Assembly (NCBI GenBank): GCA_016508695.1
Contig: VNKQ01000007.1
Coordinates: forward strand, 930,001 to 994,000
DNA length: 64,000 nt
Direction: 5' to 3'
From: Hyphodiscus hymeniophilus
Lineage: Eukaryota > Ascomycota > Leotiomycetes > Helotiales > Hyphodiscaceae
How positions within the stretch are numbered: the stretch's first letter is position 1; every line of letters starts with the position of its first letter. Shown piece after piece: positions 11,277 to 20,649 of this stretch. Under the pieces are notes generated by a model. It did not search any database. It was given only the letters and a program-made list of their open reading frames with translations, and was not told the origin of the DNA. The translations under genes were made by a program, and so were the position numbers.

Positions 11277-12055
11277 GCTTGAGATGTGATAGCTGTGAGA
11301 AACACCTGGACTACCACAGTGTTTGTACATAGCAGTGCTCCCTCGACAAATACAATTATTTCACAATGACAAATATCATTAAAAGAATTGTGGTTGAACG
11401 TAGTAAATCGCAGAGTATGCTCAAAACGCGGATGCTTCCAAGAGCTGACCAAAAGAAACTTGGGCTGGTTGACAGCATAGCTTCTCAAACCTATCGTTGT
11501 GCGATTGTTGCTGAAGTTGAAAGCAAACAGAATACAATCTCCACGGGAGAACGTTGCGATTGCTTGGAAGCCGCGTGGTTGCTGTCGGAGCAATATCTGC
11601 CGACATTCCGAGAACCCAATTATGTAAGCTGTTTGGCGAGGGGTCTAGAAAAGGGGTAATCCACCTCCGTTCCTGACCGGAAGTCCCGTCACTACACTAC
11701 TCCAAGCAAATGCCTCGTCGAATACGACGCCCTACGAACACAAGTGGCTGGTGATTGGTTGGATAATCCCAACATCTAGACCAGACAGTGTACGGAGGTA
11801 CATGCTACACTAGCAGATTACGTCCAGTGACGAATGATGGTGCAAGCAGCTTGGGATGGAGCCGTCTGCTCCGCCGCTTCCGTTGCTCTCCTTCCTTCTG
11901 CCATTCTCTCATCTCAACACGCGTGTTCAAACTCATGTTCAATTGTTTTCATGCCGCTCGTCACCTCATAGCAGGACCGCTGCAAAGTGTCCGTCCGCTC
12001 TTTCACTTTCATCTAGAATAATATAGTGCTCTTCGCTTGAAGAGCATCCCAAGCC
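11277..12055. other. Intergenic region downstream of the RiPP precursor
   Basis: No supported gene. Open frames on both strands (for example 11366-11659 plus and 11240-11593 minus) mirror each other and lack domains. The last 200 bases hold the probable promoter of the Kre9/Knh1-like gene, with CT-rich stretches near 11880-11920. Confidence 0.4.
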
Positions 12056-13047
12056 ATGCATCACAGTATTTGGCCAGCACTCTTTTTGGGCCTCGCAAGT
12101 CTCCTTCCCTATGCTTCTGCAGACTTTGGATTCACAAGCGCAAACTTCGACTATGTTCAGTTATCTTCGCCCCAGGTAATATCCTGGAATGGGCAAACAG
12201 GCGAGATCGCATTGCGTTTGATGGTCTATCCTTCGGATCAAGAGTTGTCCTATTTACCAATCGCCGGTATGTTATGGAAAACTTTATTGTCAAGATATCT
12301 GGTGTTGACCGAGACCAGCGAACTTATCTGGAAACTCTTATACTTGGTTACCAACATCACTGGCTCCTGGAAGTAGATGGACTCTCGAGGGTATTGACGC
12401 GGTCGGCGACATTGCTGCCTCTCAAAACTACTTCACAATCCAAGGCAGTGCGGCCGCAAATCCGAATGGCGCTTCTACCTCCCTCCTGCAACAGGTAACA
12501 GCAGTCATGAAGTATTGCGCACTCGAAGGCTGATTATTATCGAACACAGATTCCACAGAGCACAGCTCAGCCCACGACACTTGGATCAGCGGTTGCGACA
12601 ACTACTAAGCAACTAACAACCGCTACCGAAGCCACAAGCACAAACAATCCCGTACCGTTCTCTAATAAATCGATCTCCACAGCTGCAAAAGTTGGGGTCA
12701 CAGTTGGTATCGTAATAGGCGTCGCAGGAATCATCAGCCTTGCCACCTTCTTCATACTACGATACAGACAGAAGAGAGGCAGAAGCAGAGGGTGGAATCC
12801 ATTCCGAATGAAGAGATGGCCAAGGTCCTCGTTACCGTTTGAGCTTCAGGACAACGACTCAATAGAGACATTACCCAAGCCCATGGAGCTTCAGGGAAGC
12901 TATGTAGAGGGGACATCGGAGACGAGTTGGGGTAATAGGATGGAGCTTGGATTAGGTGGTCCTTCACGACAAAGTGTGGGGAAAAGAATTTCGTTAGCAT
13001 CGGGCGCTGTCGAAACGAGCATGGGGAAACGGGTGGAGCTTGGTTGA
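12056..13047 (+). CDS. Kre9/Knh1-like (Ser-Thr-rich) single-pass surface protein
   Basis: This is a predicted type I membrane protein of about 294 residues, in exons 12056-12266, 12319-12494 and 12550-13047. Residues 1-22 form a signal peptide (FLGLASLLPYASA). The lumenal domain (ISWNGQTGEIALRLM, then NLSGNSYTWLPTSLAPGSRW and NYFTIQGSAA) resembles the Kre9/Knh1 N-terminal beta-sandwich seen in many fungal surface proteins. A Thr/Ser-rich stalk leads to a TM segment (VGVTVGIVIGVAGIISLATFFIL) and a basic cytosolic tail with repeated MELG/GKR-like motifs. The middle exon is real although its frame contains no Met, because only that frame gives the YTWLP and FTIQG pattern. The role may be wall sensing or wall assembly. 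It lies 0.8 kb from the RiPP precursor, but I see no functional link. Confidence 0.75.
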
Positions 13048-14077
13048 AGCGGTACTGTAACGACGAAATGGGCCACGGTGGGAAGGAATAATGTTTAACA
13101 CTTTTAAGGTTTATGTTCGAAATAGGCAAATCACAATCACTCAAAAAGTCAAATTGTGGGATTGAATTGTGGAAGTCATCGATTCGAGAGCCTTGGCGAG
13201 GGGAGTTGGCTCAAGGTTTCAAGTTTCCAAATCACTCCTCCCTCTTGCCACCTTCACGTTACTCTAGCTTTGATATTGCCAACTTCCAATCTCAGGCATT
13301 CTCGAGAGCTCGGGCAAGAAGTTAATAACGAAAGGCACGCTGAGGCTCAAATATTCGATTACATCTACCATGTGAAGGCCTTCTATCCGGCCAACGTCAC
13401 CAAGCTAGCCCCCTCTGTCTCCGCTGGAAGTCCTCCACAACGAAGCTGAACACATCTCTCTCACCCAGAATTCCACAATCATGGACTCGAGAAGGATTCG
13501 AAGTTCCTTGCTTGCTTTCCGACCTCCGAAGTGGAGCGGTCCTTGCGGAACACTTCTTTGAGTGGGTGGATGAATGGTGCAGTAGAGGATTGTGTGCTGA
13601 GGATGAAGCCAGATCCTTATGGGGACGAGGGATAGGAGAGCTTGCAGCAAGAAATTGAGGAGGGCGTCAAAGGATATAATGGAAAGAGGCTTGTCGTTTC
13701 TATGGAGTAGAAGTAGACAGCTTCTTTTTATGTTACCAATCACTTGGTCATGAAGAGAAATTCGGATTCTCAAGGATTTTGAGATCAAGATCTAGTGAAT
13801 GATTAATCGAGTATGATTAACTGAGTAGGATCTCCCTCCTCGATTGTTGTAGTGCGAAATTTCATTAACTTATATCTTTGAAAAATTATGAGTGCTTGGA
13901 ATCCTTTCTTCTGATCCAGATATACTCCTGAGCTCTGGTCCTCTCTCCCGAATCCTTGTTGTTGGGAATTAGCAAGGATCCGAAATATTTCAATACACAC
14001 CAGCTCTGATATGTGTTCGTAGATCATGAAATAAGTGCCCCATTCTCCCTCCCCTCCATACTTAGAGTCATCCTAGA
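13048..14077. other. Gene-poor AT-leaning stretch
   Basis: A plus-strand fragment starting near 13482 (MDSRRIRSSLLAFRPP) stops after about 26 codons, and the minus-strand frames at 13405-13788 and 13803-14027 lack domains. I see no supported gene. It may be decayed coding DNA beside the GNAT remnant. Confidence 0.3.
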
Positions 14078-14261
14078 TCAGCGCGGTCGCGAGTAGGTTC
14101 CGCGGGGGCGCTTGGTCGTCTGCGCGATGTGCTGCGAGAGAGGGTTTCGGTGGGGCCACGCGAGGGCCCAGTTCGGGTCGGTCCAGAAAGCGGAGATGTT
14201 GTTGCGGGGTGAGAGGTTCCGCGTCGGCGACGGTGCAGGGGGAGATTCTGTAGGTGGACAT
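14078..14261 (-). pseudogene. Truncated, frame-broken GNAT N-acetyltransferase remnant
   Basis: On the minus strand, ATG at 14261 opens a frame reading MSTYRISPCTVADAEPLT, the typical start of fungal GNAT proteins. The expected continuation (NNISAFWTDPNWALAWP) is in the next frame, and a later piece (APPRNLLATALI) returns to the first frame before a stop at 14078. At least two one-base shifts occur near C/G runs, and everything after the first quarter of the domain is missing, replaced by unrelated AT-rich DNA. The patch is strikingly GC-rich and shares this with the neighbouring SnoaL-like gene. Identification rests on the N-terminal motif only. Confidence 0.5.
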
Positions 14262-14677
14262 CAGGGGATGAGGACTAGAAAAACATCCAGGGAGAAGAAC
14301 TGTGGATCTGGAGGGAGATGGCAACCTCCCACTGAGAGCTACACTTGTTACTTTATTATTGAAATCTGGCGGGAAGTCCGAGGGATAAATAATACTGTTC
14401 TACTTGGGTGTACGGAGATATTGCTGCTTATGAAGTACAGGGGGGTTTTTGCACTGTGGTCTTGAAGTATCTCTTGTCGTTCAGGTGTGTCCAATATCAT
14501 AAGTACTAACACCCCAAAATGGTGCGAAAGTCTATGGATCTCCAAAAATAGGTTTGAAACCCCTTCCACCTCTAAACATGTACCATGCTTACACAAAAAT
14601 ATGATCTCCCGCGTAGCGAGTAAAGAGCTGACTCGACAGCCCCAGATCTGATCTCTACAGGCGCGATGGTCCCTTGC

Positions 14678-15178
14678 CTACATAAAACTTAGCCCCAGAT
14701 ACCTCTGCAAGAGGACAAGCACACTTGTCGCGAATGACGGACTCCAATACGTCCTCTCCAACCTCAAATCCTTCAGGAACCAATCCCCCCCGCTCATCTT
14801 CCACGTCTCATAATAATATCCCCCGCCCCGCATATGCACCATCCCGCCCGTCGCGTTCATGATCATCTGATCCTCCATGCTCCAGATGGCGCGCACCTCG
14901 TCGCTCGCCGTCTGCTCGAGGTCGCCCGGCCCGAACATGTGCAGCGTCTGCGCCTGGGCCCAGAATCGCGCGAAGAAGCGCGCGAAGTCCGCCGCGGACG
15001 AGAAGGCCATCTTCGTGCTCCCCGCCGTCACGATGGCCCCCGCGGGATCCAGGAAGGTGAGGGAGGCGTGGGGGAGGAAGAGTTCCTGGAACTTGTCCCA
15101 TTGCTTGGTGTCCATGTATCGGCCATGCTGGGCCTTCTTCCGCCGTATGATTTCCATCACCTCATGTGAGACGGGCAT
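14678..15178 (-). CDS. SnoaL-like (NTF2-fold) protein
   Basis: This is an intact single-exon protein of 166 residues. It starts MPVSHEVMEIIRRKKAQHGRYMD and continues with WDKFQELFLPHASLTFLDP, SSAADFARFFARFW, ATGGMVHMRGGGYYYETW and DWFLKDLRLERTYWSP. This is the helix-helix-sheet pattern of SnoaL/NTF2-like small enzymes and binding proteins. Members include polyketide cyclases, dehydratases and many of unknown function. No catalytic residue can be assigned with certainty. Codon use is extreme, with G or C at most third positions in the central part (14800-15100), unlike flanking genes. It sits between a broken GNAT remnant and AT-rich repeat-like DNA. This suggests a transferred or relict accessory island; that is inference. 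The C-terminal hydrophobic run (SVLVLLQRYLGLSFM) may be a short tail helix. Confidence 0.7.
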   Translation of the reverse strand: MPVSHEVMEIIRRKKAQHGRYMDTKQWDKFQELFLPHASLTFLDPAGAIVTAGSTKMAFSSAADFARFFARFWAQAQTLHMFGPGDLEQTASDEVRAIWSMEDQMIMNATGGMVHMRGGGYYYETWKMSGGDWFLKDLRLERTYWSPSFATSVLVLLQRYLGLSFM

Positions 15179-16979
15179 TTTGGATCGAACGTGATGGATT
15201 CTTGCAAGTCTGATCCATATATATTCCGGTGATTTGGGTTTCCTGGCCTTCAGTTATAGGACTTGTCCAAACCTCGGTCTCGGTGTCCAACTGCTTCTTG
15301 CCGAGCTGTTCGGGTCCATTGTACCCGCCGGGGAATGAGTTGTCCCGGAGCGTCGGATACGGCAGAATGCAAATATATCCCTTTTTCCCCAACCTCGACC
15401 TATGAACTCGAAAATTTGATAAGAAACGATATAATTTTCGAAATATAAAGAAAACAAGGGAAAATAATAAGAATACTTAGAGATTTAATATTTTTAAATT
15501 TTTAAGATAAGAAGTAGGAACTTTCTATTTAATATATAGTTATAATTAATTCAAGAAAAAGAAGAAAAGTTGCGAACTTTTCTTGAAGTTCGCAAGTCAA
15601 AACTTTGAATTTTAAACCCGTTAAGAAACCTATCATTAAAAACCGGCTAACTCTATGAACATTTATAAGTAGGCATTATTATACTTAGTTTCTAATATCT
15701 ACTCCAAGCTAGTTTTCATCAAGTTATATATCTCTAGATCTCAAAATCTAAAGTTCATACGTGGTGGGGTAGACGAGGTCGGATGAAAGGGATTAAACCC
15801 CATTTTGCATTCTATGGTAAAATTAACGATGTTCTGTACTCCAGCGCGACATCACAACTTCGTTGATCTACCTGTACTCTAAAGGTCCGCTATATACGCC
15901 AACATCAGAAACGATCGATCAGAACAATCACCCCGCCCAGAGCCTTCCTGCCTCGGCGATGATTTCACGGTCTTGGTGCGTAATCGAGGGGTTCACCGAC
16001 CCCACAATCCAATCCGCCCCTGAGGCCGACCAAGGGGTGGATAACACAACACCCAGGAACGAGGTGTTCCATCATCCCAAGATACATCTATCTCACACCT
16101 GATCCCGTCCCCTCTCGCACAGCCTAGGAAAGGAAACGAGATATTAGAACCCGCGACGCCGGCACTGGAATGAGTGAGAAAGGCATCCTCATGCATTCAA
16201 TGCTGCCGTAGAGAACGAGCAGGCGTACGAAGGCGAGCACGTTTAGATGCGCAGCTCTGCATTCATCTCTGTCTCGTAACCTTTGCCTGCGCATCGACTG
16301 GACCAAAACGGCCGCGTAGAAGTGGGCACGGCGTGTATTTGAAAAGTTCGTGACGGGCGAAAAGCGACGGAAGAATTACGTTCGATATTGCAGCTCTTGA
16401 GCAGCGACCGGCGGACGTGATGTTCTTGCTAGCGAGCAACTTGGAAAGAGCTGCGACTTGAGGCTCGAACAGTATTGAACTGGTCCTTTAGAGCTGCTTC
16501 GTCTTTGGTATGGTAGACTCGGAGAGCAAAGGATATCGATTCTCTGTCTCGCTTAGTCATTGACGTGGATTTGTATTGATTCCTAACACGCTTGTGTTCA
16601 CGGCATGTAATTCTACCATCCTGAAGGTATTGGCAAGGTTCTCGGGTAATGAAGTCGTTTGTATTGATGATTAAGAGGGCAAGTGGTCTGGGTAGTATAA
16701 CTCCTGGGTCAACTCACGTGCTTACGTTGCGCTACAACAGGTAAGGTAGGTAGGTAGTCCCGGGTATCAACACTGACGATAGATTTAGTAGAAAGAGAAG
16801 TCCGAATTCTATATTTTTGCTGACAAAACGACGCGAGCTCCTACTCCATGCCAAATCAAATGCTCCAAGTGCAGTATGGTCGTGATCGTTGTATGGGGTA
16901 TAACGAATCTCTCTTGTTAAAGCAAAGCAGTGCAAATATGCAACCAAATTTACTTCCGCCCTGCTAGCACCCATCCCTT
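15179..16979. other. Intergenic region without a gene
   Basis: The first 450 bases form the upstream side of the SnoaL-like gene and grade into the AT-rich block described separately (15420-15760). From 15870 to 16980 I see only short frames without domains. A (GGTA)-type run lies at 16741-16757. Confidence 0.4.
15420..15760. repeat. AT-rich block, probably a RIP-degraded repeat
   Basis: The sequence changes abruptly to long A/T tracts with many TA steps (for example ttaatatttttaaattttta). It is free of open frames and directly follows a very GC-rich gene. This is the usual look of repeat DNA mutated by RIP in Pezizomycotina. No inverted or long terminal repeat could be delimited. Confidence 0.45.
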
Positions 16980-17930
16980 CTATTCCGTCAAGCGAGCCTC
17001 ACCATCGCGTGCACGGTTCAGATCAATCTTGAGTTCCAATCGATCACCACACACCCAGAAGCCAGCAGCCTCGATGATGCGGCAGACGACGTCAAGCTCC
17101 TTCTGATCACGAGGGGCGTAGACCATGACAAACTCGCGAGGAACGTAAGCTTTCATCCAGCCACCTCGAGCGAGGGGATGTCGTTCTCCCCAACCGTTCT
17201 CCAACACGACCTTGGCGTCATCGGGATGGAGATTCAGGTGCATGCTCCGATCGCTGTGGTGGACATGACAGATCTCCCCTCTACATGTAGCATTGATGGG
17301 CATCTGAGCAAAGAGGGCAAGTCCCTTCTTCTCGAAACAAGAGGTTCCTATCCTGAGGGTGCTGGGTTGCCTCTCTGCTGCTTTCTCGAGAGCGCTTCGC
17401 AGTGCTTGATACATTTGAGGGCAGCCCGGTTGGTCGAGTTGACGTTGTGGTGCAATACCGGCGATCGTTGGACGAGGACCATTGCGTTTGGGAAGCCAAG
17501 ATCGAGCGCGTTGATAGTAGCCGACGGGAGGGTAGATGGGTTCGGAGAGCGAAGAAGGCTTGTACGGGTCCGATAGAGCGAAGAGACGAAGATAGGTAAT
17601 CTTGAGGTAGCCAAGAAACGTTGATGGTGTCCCGCCCGGTCCGAGGGAGATGAAGTTCTCGTAGTCGTTGTGAATGATCCACGGAAGGGGCGAGAGCGCG
17701 ATGAGTGTGCAAGTGAGCGAAGGGTGAACGCATTGGATGCTGACGATGATGGCCAGGATGGTGAGGACAAGAGTAGGGCCGGTCAAAGTGATGCGGAGGA
17801 CGGGATTCTGGGTCATGCACATGGGAGTGTCCGAGTTCTCGGACTGCTGGACCATGACATGTGAGGGGGTCTGTTGAGTGAAGGACATGATCTGTGAGGC
17901 TGTGAGCAAGGTTGAGCGGGAGCGGGCCAC
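16980..17930 (-). CDS. Luciferase-like domain (DUF5519) protein
   Basis: This is a single-exon protein of 316 residues with no evident introns; a second in-frame Met (MSFTQQ, residue 15) is a possible start. Residues about 45-90 hold two hydrophobic segments (ITLTGPTLVLTILAIIVSI and LTCTLIALSPLPWII), suggesting membrane anchoring. The C-terminal half contains ICHVHHSDRSMHLNLHPDDA, VLENGWGERHPLA and PREFVMVYAPRDQKEL. These fit the DUF5519 'luciferase' domain of fungal proteins, whose biochemical role is unknown; the name does not imply light production. The HVHHSDxSMH histidines are the most conserved feature. It has a GC-richer codon pattern than its flanks but not extremely so. The neighbours give no functional clue. 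Confidence 0.65.
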   Translation of the reverse strand: MARSRSTLLTASQIMSFTQQTPSHVMVQQSENSDTPMCMTQNPVLRITLTGPTLVLTILAIIVSIQCVHPSLTCTLIALSPLPWIIHNDYENFISLGPGGTPSTFLGYLKITYLRLFALSDPYKPSSLSEPIYPPVGYYQRARSWLPKRNGPRPTIAGIAPQRQLDQPGCPQMYQALRSALEKAAERQPSTLRIGTSCFEKKGLALFAQMPINATCRGEICHVHHSDRSMHLNLHPDDAKVVLENGWGERHPLARGGWMKAYVPREFVMVYAPRDQKELDVVCRIIEAAGFWVCGDRLELKIDLNRARDGEARLTE

Positions 17931-18289
17931 AACTCGGAGAATAGACTGACTGTGATTGAGTATACGACGAGTCTAATAACTCGCCTTTATATTGATTGAT
18001 TGAAAATTGGAAGATTGAGGATTGAGGAGTTGTGAGTTGTGAGTTGAGGAGTTGTGATGCCTACCACATTCAGTAGCTTCAATGCTGTGAGAGAGGTAGC
18101 AAGAGCCGAAAGAAAGGATTTTTAGCAGTCACGGTTTGGGAGACGAATGATAAAGAGTTTTTCAAGCCCCTTAAAAAAGTGAGGGAGGTGAGAGTGAGGT
18201 GAGGTGAGTGAGTGCGGATCGGTTACAGCTGCGTATGACGTTTAGGGAGTTTGGTTTAGCTGACAGCTACAGCAGGAATGACGACACAG

Positions 18290-18335
18290 CAACAACAGCA
18301 GCAGCGACAACAGCAACAACAACAACAACAACAAC
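18290..18335. repeat. CAG/CAA trinucleotide microsatellite
   Basis: A run of cag and caa triplets (cagcaacaacagcagcagcg then caacaacaacaac) forms a non-coding trinucleotide satellite upstream of the DUF5519 gene. Confidence 0.9.
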
Positions 18336-18519
18336 ACAAAGTCTCAACGATGATCTGAGGCACTGCACCACGAACTGATCTTTTATTGAGGACTTTAAAG
18401 GGACACTGGGGAAGAAGTCTGTGATGCGATCCTATCCGAAAACCAATTTGAAGTCTGCTCAACAGAAGAAGATGATAAGAATTGGCCAAGCCTTGGAATA
18501 AGAGTTATGGTATATGGAG

Positions 18520-18542
18520 GAGGAGGGGGAGGGGGAGGGGGA
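18520..18542. repeat. GGA/GGGGGA purine tract
   Basis: A polypurine stretch (ggaggaggagggggaggggg) beginning at about 18520. Confidence 0.8.
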
Positions 18543-18799
18543 AGTTGGGGAGTAAGGTCTCTTAAGTAGGAATAGATTGGATGAGAATTTAGAGCCGCTT
18601 ACTCGTACCGTACTGTACTGTATCTTCTCGAGGCCCAGCCCACTTCACCTCCTTTTTCCTCACTGCAACTTGTACCCAATCCATGGACGAGGGGGACTCA
18701 GAGGAGACTCAGAGGGGACCGTTCTAACCGTTGTATAAGCCAGTCCGCAATCGGCTTTCCTCCACTTACGGGATCAATCACGAGTGCTACCCAGACTTG

Positions 18800-18840
18800 A
18801 GGTGGAGGTGGAGGTGGAGATGGAGATGGAGATGGAGATG
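18800..18840. repeat. Hexamer tandem repeat GGTGGA/GATGGA
   Basis: Roughly seven 6-bp units: three of ggtgga followed by four of gatgga, with one clean change of unit type in the middle. Confidence 0.9.
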
Positions 18841-18889
18841 ATTGGGGGTCACAGCAGGACCGCTCGTCAGTTGACATGCCCACAGCCCA

Positions 18890-18934
18890 TAGTCCACAGT
18901 CCACAGTCCACAGTCCACAGTCCACAGTCCATAG
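18890..18934. repeat. Heptamer tandem repeat (AGTCCAC)n
   Basis: Six consecutive 7-bp units of agtccac, flanked on both sides by a variant containing cata/cata-like bases (ccatagt at each end). Confidence 0.9.
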
Positions 18935-19297
18935 TGACACAGACAGAATCTTGACCATACAGCGGTCGTGCATACTAACCAGTACTCTCTCGCTCTCTCT
19001 CGCCTTGGTCCCGGAAAGCCATCCGGAGAGCGCCACGACGCCTTGGACAATAATACGGAGATAGGTCATACGATACGATGGGCAATAAAGGGAGGAGCAG
19101 CTGTCTTTGGAGCCTTTCCCGTCACGGAACTTGAGTCCCCGCCAATCAATCATCCTGTCCTGTGACATCTTCTTCTCTTCCACTCTTCCACTCTTCCACT
19201 CTTTCACCCTTCTACTCTTCTTCTCTCTTTCCCCTCCCCGCTTATCATCCAGTCTTCGGTCGAGGTCCCAGCGACAGAATTCGCTTACGTTGGGCTG

Positions 19298-19342
19298 CAT
19301 AGGTAGGTAGGTCGGTAGGTCGGTAGGTAAGGTAGGCAAGGT
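19298..19342. repeat. GGTA/GGTC tetramer array
   Basis: Tandem units ggta and ggtc (taggtaggtaggtcggtagg and on). Shorter versions of the same motif occur at 16741-16757, 33729-33742 and 48034-48044. Confidence 0.85.
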
Positions 19343-20649
19343 ATTTGCATTGCATACCTACTCGATTGTCTGCATAAGTAGCGGCAGGAACAGAATGGGC
19401 CCCCCAACCTCTTGCCATTCGGAATGTGTGGACAAGTCAGCAAACAGGACGCTGTCCGCTGTGCTCAGCCTGCCTGCTGCGGGCAAATCAAAAGAGGACC
19501 CGCCGTCGTGTTCACGCGAGCGAGGGTTGAAGTTTCGACGCCCAGGATCCATCACATGCGATCTGCAATGAGGGGATAGAGGGGCTGCTACATACCGCTG
19601 TAAGGGGATGATGAAGAACCATCTGTGCAGTTCCGCATTACCCAACTGTCCCTTCCGATTCCCCTCTAACCCCCCCCCGCACCTTTGCCTACCTATGCTT
19701 ACCTACTTTCGCTTCGATTCGATTTGACCGCTTCTTTCTGCCTCTTAACATGAGGAAACTCAGATCATTACTCGTCCAGCAAAGGAGACTTCAAAAGCAG
19801 CTGAGTATGCTCTACTCAGAGTATGGGAGAAGAACCAAAGAACCAAAGAGACAGGCAAAGAGCCAATGCGAAACTGTCTGCAGTCTCAACCCTTACAGAA
19901 GGGCGGTCAACGAGTTCTACGGAGTTACCACCGATAGGCCAATTCACTCTGACGTAGCACTCACTCACTGCAGCTGCAGATTGCCTATCGAAAAACTCAT
20001 CCTGCCACGACAAGGCGGCCGACCAAGACAGCGATGAGTTGGCGATGTTCGAGTAGGACTGCTTTGCAGCTGAGGCGAACTCCTCTGTGCATGTAGGGAT
20101 GATGCAGCAAGCTCACTCACTCAATGGATTGTCCAGGATCACAACTCAATCAGCTCCTGGGGCGTCTTTTGGAAGTCGCTCTGTGAAGAGACGACAGACC
20201 GTAGGTCGGAAAAAAAATTCGAGCTTGCAATCTGGCACTCCAGTCCGGATTCACTCTTTTTTGGCACTTGTAAGCAAGCAGCCACGCCACTCATTTATTT
20301 CCAAAAGTTTTAGGAGGGTTTTCCGATGCAGCAGAATCATGAGGCTGAAGGGGGATGCCCCGCTTACAGCACATGTCATTGGTCAATGCGAATTGTTGTT
20401 GATACTGTGTTGACGTTGCTGCACCAACGCCGGCGTCCAAACATTTGATTTCAAGTTTTTGGAGATCATGAGTATCTCATGAAAAGCGTGTTACGGAGTT
20501 CTTCCACACCAAATCATTTCATTTGGAGGATTTCCCAGCAAATCTGTGTGCGTTCTAGACACCGAGCTACTGACCTCGAAAACAAATTGCGCGTTGCTGC
20601 ATTGAGCGTCCAGCATTCCAACCTGCTCGGCTGAGCATTTACATGTCGA

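Larger units (their letters stand above)
17931..20649. other. Long intergenic region rich in simple repeats
   Basis: About 2.7 kb without a supported gene. It contains the satellites listed separately at 18290-18335, 18520-18542, 18800-18840, 18890-18934, 19176-19208 and 19298-19342. Open frames here, including the 213-residue minus frame at 18698-19339, translate the repeats and have no domain. The right part is presumably the promoter of the DUF3405 gene. Confidence 0.5.

Noticed and set aside
14348..14596. 82-codon minus frame near the GNAT remnant
   Set aside because: No similarity to GNAT or other domains; AT-leaning composition unlike the GC island.
18698..19339. 213-residue minus frame with tandem-like DCGLWTV repeats
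   Set aside because: The repeated peptide is just the 7-bp AGTCCAC satellite translated; not a repeat-precursor gene.
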